60,000 nucleotides of DNA from Symsagittifera roscoffensis. Taxonomy: Eukaryota; Xenacoelomorpha; Acoela; Convolutidae. Shown here piece by piece: positions 13,661 to 25,496 of this stretch. The notes under the pieces are model-generated. The model saw only the letters and a program-made list of their open reading frames with translations. It was not told where the DNA came from and made no database searches. The DNA lies in assembly GCF_963678635.1 (NCBI RefSeq), contig NC_087071.1, positions 28,865,325-28,925,324 on the forward strand, in the 5' to 3' direction. How positions within the stretch are numbered: the stretch's first letter is position 1; each line of letters starts with the position of its first letter. The translations under genes and the position numbers were made by a program.

Positions 13661-13670
13661 TCTTTCAGAT

Positions 13671-14557
13671 GCCGGCACTCAACAGAAATGAAAACGTGAA
13701 ATGCGAGGTCTGTGGTGAAGAGTATAGTAGAGTCAATCGAGGAGTTATTTTTTGTCCGGAATGAATTATTTTACTTACAATCAGCAAGAATTGACTTTCC
13801 ATACGAGCGAGAAGCACGTAAAGTCAACCCAAAGTGCACATAGTGTGTTTCGAGCAAGAAAACTTTCCCACATTGTTGCTCACTTCAACAGCATCGTAGA
13901 AAACATCACGGGTTGAAAGCGAGGAAAAAATGGACGCCACAAGGTATTCCTTTTTCAACGTTCAAAACTAGATTCTAATCTAGTCGGTGAAAAACTGGAT
14001 CAAGTCTTTCAAAAACTTGATTGTGCAGCAAAAATCAACATCGCCTTGGGATTTGTGTTACGTTATATAGAAACCCGCAAATACAGTTTTTTCTACGCTC
14101 ATGAAAGTAACACACTTTTTAATAAGTCTATGCTGCTCTGTACTAAAGCAGATTTGACGACCATACAGAATAAGTTCATGAGCAAAATATCATTGAACTT
14201 TTTACACAAGAGACACAAGAAACAAAATGGCAATTCAAGTTGATCACAAATGTGATCAATTTTGCCGCCTTTTTGAAAAACGTACCAATGGGATCTCCAG
14301 ATTCAGTGATTACCGAACCACTCCAGAGGAGTAACCAAGTTAATTGTTTGGTTTCGAATCAAGACACAAAACATCCATACAACAACATCTTGTGTTTGTT
14401 TCGAGCGCTTGCAGTTCATTTGCATGGAACAACTAGTCTTGAAACATCCACTTCCAAGACTTTTAATGATTTTCTGGAAAAATCAGGATATGATCCGAAA
14501 CCGTTTCGTGGAGTTTTGAGGGATATTCTCCCATTAGTTAGAGATGTAGTAGAGTAA
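13671..14557 (+). pseudogene. Broken N-terminal part of a Maverick/Polinton DNA polymerase B gene
   Basis: The plus strand starts with ATG at 13671 and a Cys-X2-Cys motif (CEVCGEEY). It then reads through stops and frame changes into a block at 14040-14240 (alpha/beta-looking, with YAHESNTL) and a second frame at 14240-14557 with NVINFAAFLKNVPMGSPDSV and NILCLFRALAVHLHG. From established knowledge, these blocks in this order are typical of the region N-terminal to the catalytic part of protein-primed B-family polymerases in Maverick/Polinton elements. At least two in-frame stops (for example in the first 40 codons) and a frame change at about 14240 make it non-functional. The exonuclease and polymerase domains are absent downstream. 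No Maverick terminal repeats, integrase or capsid genes were seen nearby, so this is an isolated fossil. Confidence 0.7.
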
Positions 14558-14689
14558 AACATATTTAGTTACGATATCACCATTGAGTTTTTAGAAATTT
14601 CAAGTAAACTTCTTTTAAGTTTCGACTGAGCCTTAGCATAATTAATTTGAATAAGGCAACCTTAAGTAAAATCCTTTCTCAACGCCAAA

Positions 14690-16560
14690 ATTGAAACTCA
14701 CCAATTCTAGAATGCGCGGTGGAACAGGTGACAAAAACTTGTTTATCAGACTTAAAACCTAATTAAGGCCATACGACAAAAACTACTTTTTTTCTGACCA
14801 TTTTTTTCTTGCCATTTACACGAAATAAAACCTCACAACTTCTATTCACTATCTCAAAAAATTATGTTTTTATACCCTGTCTCCATACGTAGGATTTTGG
14901 AACTGAAAACAAACACAAATATTAAAAAACGTGGTCCTCTATGCCCCCTCGGTTGCATCACTTTTACAACACTGTAAAGTTTGGAGTATCGATCCAATTG
15001 AAATCAATTTGTACTAGCAACTTAACCCGCGGAAAAAAACGGCAGAAAAATCTTTGGATTTATTTTAATTTTAAGAAAAAAAAACGAAATTACCAAACCT
15101 GATTTCCAGGACACCTTTATCTTGGATTAGTTTGATGAAATTTTTATTGAAATTCTCACAAAGATCAATCAAATAGTTGTTAATAAAAATTCACCTTCAT
15201 TAAAGTTAAAAAGTCTCACATTAGGAGATACAGATGAATTAATAACTGTACGTTTCTACGTTTCTGTAAATTTCATTGAAAATTTGATAAAAAAGTATAA
15301 AAATGAAGATGTCTAATAAAACACCATTTCAAGTACACACTATACAATTTAATTCTCTGGTGTTTTTGCTGATTGATATTAAATACTTGATTAACCTGTC
15401 TCGTTTTATTGAAGCTCACAATGAGGCCCACTTTTTTAAAGTTTTTCGATCTTTCCTAGCATTAAAACCTCGTTTTTGAAAAAAAAATTTTGCTGGAACG
15501 TTTTTCATAATTTTCGTATCTTTATAAATGGTAATTAAAAGTCCCGAAAACTTTTCCGAGAAACCTGAAAGCTTAAGTCGAATTGATGAGAAACAACCAC
15601 TTGACTTACTTTTTTATTCATTATATCATAAATCGATTAGATGACAAAACTAGACAAGAAAATACAATCCCTGCAATACGATGTCAATCATTCTTTAGTA
15701 AAAATAAAATCCAAAAAATATATATTTTTTTGATTTTCTGCATTGTTCTGCTGTTTTAAGTTACCAGTGCTACTGGCGTTTTATAAACCAGTAACAATTA
15801 GAGGAAATATTTTTGACTGAAATAATTGAATGTCATTCTTATCATTTTATTCTTGAAATTAATTTTCCCAACTTTCTTAACCAAAATTAATAAATCATAA
15901 GCTGGATGTGATAATCAATTTTAGAACTTGTCGGAAGCTACTTTAAATATTCGGTAGCTTGAAGTTAAACCATCTCTTATGAAAAGGTTTCCTGTGGAAT
16001 GTAGAACAGTTTTCATCGATAATTGATCTTCGATTAGATATCGACTTCAAGCGTATTCATTTTTATGTTAGCTAAAATCAATAAATGAATATATTGATGG
16101 CATTAAGTTTGCGCAAGGCTATTGTTTTCCTAATAAACATTTGAAAGAGATGTTTTGATAAAAAGATCAAATATATGGCGATAGAAAAGTTAGCAAAAAT
16201 TTCCAACTTACAAAAAAACATCAAAAGGAAAATTTGGCTGGTATGAGAATAACTCATTGTTTTTGTCATGCAAAACAACTTATAAAAACTTTCTAAATCG
16301 TTCAATCTCAATCAAAACATCACGAAACGGCAATTACAGAAAACCACCATTGAACTCGTGTCTGAGAATTAACAGCCCATATCGCTTCTTTTGTCCATGT
16401 TTAAAACAAACAAGAATGATGAGTGAGCTGTGAGCAGTGTTGAATTTTTCTAAAACTATCAAGATTATCATGTTTATAGACCCTAACTTAACAAACACCG
16501 TCTTAAGACATAAAAAACATTGCGAGACTGCCTTATACCATTGTATGCGTAGAAAATGTC
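14690..16560 (-). pseudogene. Decayed duplicate of the gene at 17.2-18.95 kb
   Basis: Several anchor segments match the downstream copy in the same order: TCTAGAATGCGCGG (14706 and 17005), the ATCGATCCAA/TTCGATCCAA block (about 14985 and 17270), the block at 15535-15710 against 17790-17960 (ending CTGCAATACGATGTCAAT in both), and the upstream flank at 16440-16540 against 18965-19090. The intact-looking 252-codon frame of the downstream copy is shredded by stops here. This is an old direct duplication with loss of one copy. Confidence 0.6.
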
Positions 16561-17186
16561 AAAGTCACTGATTGCTACCAGTCTTCTGCTTATTAAAATA
16601 AGATAGCATCCAAAAACTTGAATTTTATTAGGATCAAAAAATGAACTTTTTGGGTTTTGTATGAAAAAGTAATTCCTTTTCTTAACTCATTTAGACCGTA
16701 AGGAAAAAAATTTTGGCGGAAACCCTGGGTGTTGTTTTTTGAAATCCAGATTGGTTTTAGATGCATAACAGTCTTAGAAGAATTTTTGCTTGTATAATTG
16801 ATCATTGAAGTTTATTTTTTAGTGCGTTGAAGAGAAACTTCGTTTTCCCATAACAGGTAATGAACCGATAACTTTCGGTTTGTATATTGTTTTTTTTACA
16901 AAAATACAGATAAAACAAATAATAAGTCTCGGCAGAGTCTGAGCATAGCTGATTTTATTGACTGCAACAATAAATAAAACCTTTTCTCAAAAAAAAAATC
17001 GCCAGCTCTAGAATGCGCGGCAAGGAAATGTGACTTAAACTTAGAACTTTGAAAACCAAAAAAGTACCACCAAAACCCAAAATTTTTTTGCCATTCTTTT
17101 ACCATTGTAAAGATTAAAAAACCCTTACAGCTCTATTCTCTTTCTTTAGAAATTGCAAACTCTATATCCTGTTTCAGGACATATCA

Positions 17187-18950
17187 TTACGGACCTGCAG
17201 GCAAACACAAATATTTGTTTATATTGTCCTTGATCGCATCACATATATACCATTCTGAAGCTTGGATTTTCGATCCAAGTAAATTTGCTGTCTGAAAGTT
17301 ATTTAAACCGCAAAGAAATCTGTTGATGAAGCTATGATATTGGTTTTCTAGGTTTCCAATATTGGTTTCCAAGACAAAAAAAATTTTTTGATTAATTTAT
17401 TAATTTTATGTTTATTTTTTTAATAAAAAAAGCAAACAATTGAATATTAAAAAACGTCGAAATTCAAATAACTAGTATAAATTTAAGATGTTGAGATACA
17501 AATGAAGGAAGGTCCTAGTTATGAAAAGAAAATTAATTCAAAGTTTCTAGACTTGAAGAAGTCTATTCGATAAAGAGATTCAATTACAAACTATAGAAAA
17601 TTTGTTTTTTCGGAAATTTTGCAGATTGATCGTAAAAGTATGATTGCCCAGTCTCGTTCATTTGAAAGTGAAATTGGGGCGTATTTTTCTCAAGTTGATC
17701 GTTTTGGGAATCTTCCTTCGTGTTCAAACCTCGTTTTCGCAAGTAACTTCTTGCTCCTATGTTTTGCATAATCGTCGAATCTCTTTTAATAGCATTAAAA
17801 AGTCCCGATAAATTTTCCGAGAAACCCCAGAGCTTAACTCTAATTGTAGAGAAGATACTTTTCGAATCAGTTTTCTTTTTCACTTTATCATCAATCATTT
17901 TGATGACAGAATTAGACAAGGACGTGGGATCCCTGCAATACGATGTCAATATTTCTTTAGACAAAGAAATCCAGAATGCTTTCAATTGATTTTCTATAAA
18001 TTTCCGTTGTTTCATGGGACCATTGCTGCTGCAATTTTGGAAACAATTTGCTTTCAAAGGTAATAATTTTTGCTTGAAACATTCTTGAATGTCACGTTCT
18101 CTAATTTCTTGAAACGATTTTTGAAACTGTATACCTAGAATGTCAGCAGAAGCCACAATTAACTCAACTTTTTGGCTGTCGCTCGATATGTTCCGTTTCC
18201 AAAAATTAAAAAAGCGGAAGATGGATTTGATATTTAATTTGAAAATCCCGTCGGAAAAAGCTGCTGTTTTAACTATTCCGTAGACTGAAGTTCTACCGTC
18301 CGGTATAAAATTGTTTTCTAACGTAAGTAGGGCAGCTTTCAAAGATAAATGCTCTTCTGCAACGAAATTTCCTATAATTGTTCTCAGAAATTCTTGAGTA
18401 GTTAATTTACCTCGAAGAAAGCGTTGGCAAATGTATCCATTGAAGCTGCAAAAAACATAAAGTTAAAAATAATTATTTGTTACCTCGATATTTACTATCT
18501 TGCACAAGTCTAGATTTTATTGAGGCATTTTTTATTGATGAAACAAGATCATTTATGTAGGCATAGCAGAATAAACAAAATTTTAATTAATCAAAAGCAA
18601 CTTTTTCAAAAGTTTATACGAGTATATGTATGTCCATCAAAAAAAGTCCCCTATTTTATAAATCGTTCATCTTCAGCTAAAATCCCCAACAATACGGCAG
18701 TTACAAGAGAATCATTATTGTACAGATGCTTAAAACTAAAAGTGTTTATGTAATCAACGGCTGGGAAAAGTTGACTGTTCCATGAGCACCAATCATGGCT
18801 AGCAATTAATTTTTCTACTAACCGATTAAATCTATATATCTCGTTTTGGTTGATTTTCAAATCCACAAGTTGAGCTCGCTGGAAGGGCGGTTTTTTGGAA
18901 TCAATTTTACAACTCATATAGCTCCTCATGTCCATCTCAAGAACAACCAA
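17187..18950 (-). CDS. Unrecognised multi-exon gene (partial model)
   Basis: Coding signal on the minus strand comes in pieces. A 99-codon frame runs 18950-18651. A long exon runs from an acceptor near 18447 (TTTTTTGCAG) through a frame that includes the ATG at 18342 and ends at 17584. A further short frame at 17372-17187 is coding-like in its second half. The long exon yields about 290 residues, mixed polar and hydrophobic, with a Lys-rich stretch (DDKVKKKTD) and no motif I recognise. I could not place a clean intron between the first and second pieces: an in-frame TAA precedes the best donor near 18484. The gene may therefore be two genes, or partly broken. It sits just downstream of the lipase-like gene on the same strand. 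A decayed paralogue lies at 14.7-16.5 kb. Confidence 0.45.
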
Positions 18951-19543
18951 GCAAGATGATTGGTCTTTGAGCAGTGTTGGATTTTTCTAAATCTATCAAG
19001 ACTAATGTGTGCAGCCCTCAATCTAATCAAAACTTTCCTAAGACACGAAAAACGAAAAATACTCCAAGATTGTTATTAAGTCATTGTATAGGTCAATTCA
19101 CCGCACGGAGGCTTTTTTTAAAGGTAGCAAACAAAGTCATTGCACAGAAGAGACGCTGCGCTTTGCACATACTAGCGAGAAAGAGGCAAAAGACCAACAG
19201 ATTTAAAATGCACAAAAACTCAAACGTTGCATTTAGTAATTTGGATTTAAATAAACAAGAGGCAACTTCGGTAACTTTGCAGGTAATAAATAAGAACGTA
19301 ATAAACTAAACGTTGGAAAATTTCTGAAAACGAATTTTTTCTATTACACTATTACACGAAACAATTTTTTTTCGGTACATTTGATGTCTTAAAAAAGTAT
19401 CAACTTGATACTAATTAGTTTTTAAATGTATTTATACGCCTAAAAAGCCCCGAAGTAGTATTTTGGCATTGGAAAAACACCACTAAAAGCGGCATCTTAA
19501 TTTTCAACTTAGGTTGGAAAAAAAGTCTCATTGTACAATTACA

Positions 19544-20794
19544 CTACGCTCTGCCCATATAATTACTATTGATTTTAAAAAATCCAGCACTGTTTGGTAA
19601 ATTAGCAATCGGGGATTTATAATTCGGAATCGACTTCGATACACTAAAATTTTCTTCTTGTTGTTTCAATAGTCGGTCAAAACTATCATTAGCTATCTGA
19701 GAATTTGGAAATGAAGCAAATCCAGCGAAAAAAGACTTTAACGAATCATGAAGATTTTGCAAACCAAGCGGTACGTCCTTGTTCCTAAATTTGTTTCCTG
19801 TCCAACGTTGGAAGCGCGGGGTTTTTCTAATCGTTGAACTTTCATCCAAACTTTCAATTGGAAGCTTAAGGAAAAAACCGATTGGAACAAATTTATCTTC
19901 TTCGTTCTGTGACGAGTTTTCGGACGCAATGCTGTGATCTTGAGCTTGTGATGTTTTTTCAGAATAATACTGTTCTTGCAAACACTGGAGTATTTTCGCA
20001 TAATTACGCAAATTTGAGGCAATTGAAATTTGAATTACGTTTGATGACATTTCGCTGGTAAACGTTTGACAATCGCATTTGTTTCTTTTGTTTATTATAG
20101 GAGTATTAAAAGTAATGTTTGAAATCTGATAATTGTGGTTCTTTGAATCAACTCGTAAAATATGGCTGATACGGAAATGGATCAAAGAGGCTAATGCCCC
20201 ACCCATCAAATGTCCGCATGTTAAAATTTCATCAACTCTGTTGATTTCAGCAAGAAGCAGTATGGCCGTGATCTGACTTTCATAGCTCTCTGTTTTACAG
20301 CTGATTGTGTAAACTTCTTTTTCATCGACTGAATTCGATAAATCGAGGTTGACACTTCGAAACGCAATAATCAAAGTTTTTTTAGTGGTGTTTTGGACTT
20401 TTTTTTCTGCTATGACAACAATTAGTTGTTCATCAGTTTTGTTGATGGCAAATAAATATCTGCTGACACTGTGAAACTTTTTGTTAAACTGCAGGTATTC
20501 AGCGGGATTTTCGCAATAAATGGCCATTGAACAAAAGAGTGCATTCTGTATCATTGTTTTGTTCGGTAGAGTGTCTGCCGCTTCAATCCATAAATAATGT
20601 CTCCCTTTTTTCAAATTTTTGGAATTTTCTGTGAAAACAGGTATTCGGTCATTTTCATTGTCTGATATATCAAAGATCACATCTGGACTTTTGCTAATGT
20701 TGAAAGATCGAGCGATTTCTTGGATCAAATTTGAGCCGGAAACAAACGCCCTGACGTTTTGAATTTGGCCGTAGGATACGTAAATATCCTTCAT
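19544..20794 (-). CDS. Class 3 lipase-like protein with substituted nucleophile
   Basis: A 416-codon minus-strand frame with a true ATG at 20794-20792. Residues about 130-215 look like the core of an alpha/beta-hydrolase of the class 3 (fungal-type) lipase family. A strand LIIAFRSVN is followed by the nucleophile elbow written GHLMGGALAS, where active members have Gly-His-Ser-X-Gly-Gly. The nucleophile position is Leu196 (codon TTG at 20209-20207), one base from TCG serine. A strand with FNTPI follows at the usual distance. The last 130 residues are polar and probably disordered. Unless an alternative isoform or a sequence error exists, this is a pseudoenzyme. No signal peptide is evident, unlike many secreted lipases. 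It could be part of a larger spliced gene. Confidence is good for the fold, less for the gene limits. Confidence 0.65.
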   Translation of the reverse strand: MKDIYVSYGQIQNVRAFVSGSNLIQEIARSFNISKSPDVIFDISDNENDRIPVFTENSKNLKKGRHYLWIEAADTLPNKTMIQNALFCSMAIYCENPAEYLQFNKKFHSVSRYLFAINKTDEQLIVVIAEKKVQNTTKKTLIIAFRSVNLDLSNSVDEKEVYTISCKTESYESQITAILLLAEINRVDEILTCGHLMGGALASLIHFRISHILRVDSKNHNYQISNITFNTPIINKRNKCDCQTFTSEMSSNVIQISIASNLRNYAKILQCLQEQYYSEKTSQAQDHSIASENSSQNEEDKFVPIGFFLKLPIESLDESSTIRKTPRFQRWTGNKFRNKDVPLGLQNLHDSLKSFFAGFASFPNSQIANDSFDRLLKQQEENFSVSKSIPNYKSPIANLPNSAGFFKINSNYMGRA

Positions 20795-21885
20795 TTCTTG
20801 TTACCAGTCGGCTGTAGGTGGCAAAAACTGAGTTTTTTGTGATGAATTTTGGATGTTTGCAGATTTTTCCTGCTGATAGTTATATCCTGATATGTTTTCA
20901 CCTATGGAGTGAACACTGTGACAAAATATTACCCGCAATGTAATTTCATGGATAAGAGTGGACTATAATGAATTTCCATGGTTTGTTCCCATAAAATTCT
21001 AAAATAATCTATTATGATGGATGAATAAGATATTATAAAACAAAAAAGTAGAAATTAATTTCAAAAAATAAGGGAGTTGTAGGTGGGGTTTGTAGGTGGG
21101 GTGTAGGTGGGGTTGTAGATGGGGGGAGGTGGGAAGTGGGGTTGGTGGGGTGAGTGCATGTGGGGTAGCATAGTTGGGGTTGGGGTGGGTTTGCTGATAA
21201 ATGTGGGGGAATGGTATAAATTTTGGGTGGTGAAATTGAAAAAAAACCTGAATATTAAGGGAGAGGGATATGTTTATGCAAATTTTAAGTAAATGTGAGC
21301 ATTTTGAAAAAAAAAACTATAGAGATTATAATACATCCAAAGTGCATTTAAAATCGATTAAAATGGTAAACTTTTGACCACGAAAATAGAATATGAACGA
21401 TTATTATCCATGGAACCTCACTGCAGGCAACTAAGTGATGACTTGATTTAACTATCTGACGGCATAATAGACTTACCAAAAGAAAATTTGTTTGACTTGC
21501 AGATTAAAATTTGTTCTTTGTTGTTTTTTAATGCCTGAATCTGTTTTTCATTCAAGTGACATTTTTAGGTGTTTTTTTGTCCTCTTTTTTTTTTAACTTT
21601 CGGCGCTTCGAAGTCACACGAAGTCTATTTTAAAAACCGAAACGAAACACAATTTTCATTCGTGAAGCTTCGAAGTCACAAGCTTCTTGTGCTAGAGTCG
21701 TTGAACGCTAGTTTTGTTTTAAATGACTACTTTTGGTCCTTCGCAGATCTCCAGCTATTGGACAAGAACTCTGATAGAAGTCATTTTATTTTTTGTTTGT
21801 CTGAAAACTCGGATACACTGCATTTTTATTTTACAAAAAGCCGAGAATAATTCGTTTCGATTAACTGAGTGTTATGTTCACGGCT
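20795..21885. other. Intergenic DNA with a G-rich tract
   Basis: No supported gene. It contains the G-run tract listed separately (21071-21232). A plus-strand frame at 21569-21850 has no motif, overlaps other frames and leads into the minisatellite. Confidence 0.5.
21071..21232 (+). repeat. G-rich tract with G-quadruplex potential
   Basis: About 160 bases on the plus strand carry roughly twenty runs of three to six G, mostly in the form GTAGGTGGGG or GTTGGGG, with spacers of 1-10 bases. This stands out strongly against the AT-rich surroundings. It looks like a degenerate short tandem repeat. By known sequence rules it could form G-quadruplexes on the plus strand. Confidence 0.8.
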
Positions 21886-22135
21886 CGTTTTTTCTTCGTT
21901 TACTTCACCTTCGTTCGTTTGGTTTTGTTTTTAATTGTTTTCTATTTATAGCTCGTTTTTTCTTTTTTCTTCGTGTACTTCACATTCGTTTGTTTGGATT
22001 CGTTTTATATGTTTTCTTTTTACGGCTCTTTTTTTTCATCGTTTACTTCACATTCGTTTGTTTGGATTCGTTTTATTTGTTTTCTATTTATGGCTCGTTT
22101 TTTTCTTTGTTTACTTCACTTTCGTCTGGCTTTAA
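21886..22135. repeat. Minisatellite, about four units of 68-75 bp
   Basis: The landmark CTTCAC(A/C/T)TTCG occurs at 21903, 21978 and 22046, and in a variant form at 22114, giving spacings of 75, 68 and 68 bp. Each unit also contains TTTATGGCTCGTTTTTT-like and GTTTGGATTCGTTTTAT-like segments. The open frames seen in all three plus frames (hydrophobic Phe/Leu/Ser repeats) are a by-product of this repeat. Confidence 0.8.
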
Positions 22136-22252
22136 GCATGTCACATGTGGACTTTTGTAAACTTTTAAAGCAGATTTTCCGACCGGAGAGGCATCTGATT
22201 GGAAAAAAATTTTTGACTTGTGAATTGTAACTTTAAATCTGGTTAAAACATG

Positions 22253-22720
22253 TCAGGACAGTTTAAGATTTGTTGAGTTTACAGGATATTTGTTGCAGAT
22301 CCATTTTTGAACTGGACACACAACATTGAACTTGAACCAATCAAAGTTAAGCTCCTGTAGGTGAAATGATACAATAGTTCGTTAATTTTTTTCTTTTTGA
22401 ACTTACCATAAAAGGATGGGGGTTTAAACAGAGTCCATTTAGTAGCTCGGCTTTCACGCAACCTTTTCTAACCCAAAAAAAACAAATCTTATAAAAGTCG
22501 TGACTTGTTAAGAGCTGTTTAATTTAAAATGAAATCAGTTATTCACGCAGGTTGGCTAAATATTCATATTCTACTCAAACGTTTCCGATAACAGGCAACG
22601 TATTTGCCCAAACGATACTACTGATGGTGAAGTTGAAGAACACTTCAGCGGAGCTGCACCTTCCAAAAATTCTATAAAAAGCAAAAAAGAACTCTTAAAT
22701 GCCGATCATTCAAAACACGG
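22253..22720 (-). CDS. Partial spliced gene, unrecognised
   Basis: On the minus strand, a clean last exon (22354-22253) begins after the acceptor CACCTACAG and reads 33 residues (ELNFDWFKFNVVCPVQKW then a Cys/Lys-containing tail) to TGA. Its intron (22406-22355, 52 bp, GTAAGT to CTACAG) is of classic nematode type. The preceding exon ends at 22407 and extends in frame to about 22468, where another acceptor-like site occurs. A further coding-like piece lies at about 22710-22610 (EGAAPLKCSSTSPSVVSF), ending at a stop if unspliced. Family unknown. The amino-terminal exons were not found. Confidence 0.4.
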
Positions 22721-23498
22721 CAAATTGTCTTGATTGAAAATCAGTTGGCACATTTTTCAAAAAACAAGTTAAGAATTCAACCTTTTTTTTAAATTACACA
22801 GGCTAAGTAAACTTATAAAATACATAAAATTTTGATCACACCACTTAGCGGACCTCAATTCAACTTGTAATGCTTTCTGAGCTGAAATAAGTCTCTGCCT
22901 AGAAATTTGAAAAAAGATAGAAAATTGGAAATTTTCCGCAAATTAATTAGGCAAAAATGACAACCCCCAAAATCCATAACACTCCAAAAAAAAAATCGCA
23001 GATTAAACAATGTCCTCTTTTTGAGCTGCTTGAGCCTTTTAAAAAAATCCATTAAACAGGCTAGTTAAGAAAACAACAATTGTCTGAAGGAAAACCGACG
23101 AACGGAAAAACTCCCAGCTTCTTTAAATGTCTAAGAAACTACGACTGGAAAACAGGATTTGAAATCGCCGCACTGGAGCAAAGCGCGCTCTTCACCATTA
23201 TATATACGTGAAAAAGCGCAGAATTTAGAGTAGCAAATGAACAAAATGCAACTTTCAGAACTTCAAAACTTCAGCAACACTGGTCTCATGTAAAATATAT
23301 ATTTTTCCGTTTTGCTCTAATCGTCGATGCTCAAGCGTAAAGAACGGTGAAAAAATGTCCCACAAAATTGTTATTTCTAGGCTTGCAATTTAACGCTATT
23401 TTGGCACGCTCGCTTGTGCATATTTATGAGTGTCAAATTCTCGCTTATGTCAAAACCACCCGAATAATCTTTCTCTGCGTTTTTTAAAGTATTGTTTT

Positions 23499-24815
23499 TT
23501 AAAGTATCATTTCACACGCCTCTTTCAACCGGGCTCGTTCGAATGACGTCACGTAATATCCCATTGGAACTGACGGCAAAATGAAGTTTGCATTCGGGTG
23601 ACCTCCTATGATTGTGACTTCGCTTTTCTCGGTGCCAAAACTAATTTCTACTATGGAGTTCACACAGAGCTGATGGTCAAATCTAGCCTGAAAATAAAAA
23701 AAATCAATTACGCTCTAAGCATGTCTAATTTTACCCTATCTCAAAAACAAGAGTTATTTTAATAGACTACTTTTACTAGAAACCACTAAATTTAATAATT
23801 TATCAAAAAAGCCGAGTTCCGCGTTGCGTTTCGAGATTTTTTGGAGAAAAAAATTTCGCAAAAACTAGGTTCATAAATTTCGAAATTTTCCCGATAATTT
23901 TAAATTGTTTTTAATACCTGTTTACCTTGACAACTCGCAGACTTTTTGCAGCACTATCGAAATCTGATATCTTGTAAATGTAGTAATCAGGTGAAAAGCC
24001 TTTGGGCTGACCAAATTTCATGTACGCTCTGGTTTGGTAGTAGCAGCATCCTAAAATATAGGAAAACTTGAATATTCCACAACAACCTAACCTGAAAACA
24101 TTTTCTCTTTTCTCCTCGCGAAGGTTTTCTTGAGTTGAATTTTGAAGTGTCTTACAAGTAAAAATTACATGATCCATTTTTAAGAAAGCCAAACTGATAA
24201 TATGCTCTTTTTTATATCTGATATTAAAAAACTAATGAATTATTAAATTGGAGATACTTTCTGTACAAATTTACCTATAAAATCTTACAAAACAACTTAT
24301 GAAAAGCCAAGAAAAACGAATTTTCAGATCTGAAATAGCCAAGAAAAACAAAATTTCAGATCTGAAATTATATCTGAAACGAATTTTTTCAGATCTGAAA
24401 TAACCAAGAAAAACAAAACTTCAGATCTTAATTGTGATCTGAAATAGCCCATCCTTAAAGTATCCAAGCGTTATTTAAACGTTTCACAACCTCTTTCAGA
24501 TCTGAAATTTAGATCTGAAATAGATAATTTCAGATATGTTTTAGAAAATTTACTGGGTACTGGCTCCGATGAGTTTGCAGAAATAAGAGCGAACTTTGAT
24601 AGGTCGAAACGAGTTAAAACCACTTGAAACAATTTCTGAACTTCAGATGAATAAACTTGGAAAAAGTAACCTACATTCAGAATTATTACATGAAGCAAAA
24701 ACTTCCGACTTAACCTGATGGTTCGAAACTGAGGAAAGAGAACCAATTGATGCTTCTGTAAATCCACCGACTCAACATCTCTGTTCGTAAAGTATCTTTC
24801 CAGTGATGCTGGCGG
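23499..24815 (-). CDS. Multi-exon gene, unrecognised (partial model)
   Basis: Three coding-like regions run in order on the minus strand. The first (about 24813-24540) begins in the context PPASLERYFTNRDVESVD and continues to a donor-like GTACCC. The second (24177-23926) starts at ATG and ends at a donor AAG|GTAAAC. The third (23687-23499) starts after TTTATTTTCAG and reads 62 residues, including SIVEISFGTEKSEVTIIGG, to TAA. Exons 2 and 3 join in phase to give a protein ending EACEMIL. A short GT..AG interval inside each of exons 1 and 2 might be a further intron but would change frame, so I left it unresolved. A palindromic repeat cluster fills the interval between exons 1 and 2. I recognise no domain. 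Confidence 0.45.
24303..24538. repeat. Cluster of TCAGATCTGA palindromes
   Basis: The motif TTTCAGATCTGAAAT, a perfect palindrome around AGATCT, recurs at about 24324, 24355, 24388 and 24495, with variants at about 24419, 24433, 24507 and 24526. The first four are separated by a spacer like AGCCAAGAAAAACAAAA. It lies in a probable intron of the gene around it. Each copy can pair with itself or with its neighbours. Confidence 0.75.
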
Positions 24816-25496
24816 TTGTGCTCACGAAGTGATGTGTAGTAGCTATTAGTGCAGAAGTAGAGGCTGAAACGAGAAAGGTTCTAACTTGAGTGCGAGTCAA
24901 TTAAATCGAGTGTGAAAAAACTAGCCAAATAAAGGTATAAGCCAACTAAAAATACGCAGTGTAGGAATAGAAGCGAATCCGATTTTCAAACCACTTGCGA
25001 TTTGAACACACCTAGGATGGAAACCTAGCCGACAGGAAATGAAGCAAAAGCAAGTTGAAAAATTGTTTGAAAATGTCAAAAAAGACTACCACCAATTTCA
25101 TACGAGTTTCTCGTTTTGCAAATAGGACAACCAGCCAATTACCAGTGTTGAAACAAAACTTATGCAGCGGTATCTGAGTCGGCTATAATGTAGCTGACAC
25201 AAGTTGGGTCGAAACACGTTATCATAAAAAAAACTATTTAAAGCTCAAAACTCAAAAGTGGAAAAAATAAAATATTTCAGTAATAAACAACGCAGAATGA
25301 GCATAACAAGCCGATGCAAAAACGCCCAAAAACCTTCCTAGAGGTTAAGCAACAAAAAAAGATTATCGAATAAAAAGAGTACTTGAATAACTATTTCGTT
25401 TGCGCAACCTATTTTTGACAAATTCTATAGCAACGATTTTGATGAACATCGCAACGCTATAGGCAAATTTGAAAAGTAGTAAATGAGAAGAACTCA

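Noticed and set aside
18974-19309. 111-codon plus-strand ORF, Lys/Arg/Asn-rich
   Set aside because: Lies between two minus-strand genes in a region shared with the decayed duplicate, where the frame is not kept.
21569-22230. Overlapping plus-strand ORFs in three frames with repeated Phe/Leu/Ser peptides
   Set aside because: They are open because of the T-rich 68-75 bp minisatellite; being open in all three frames argues against coding.
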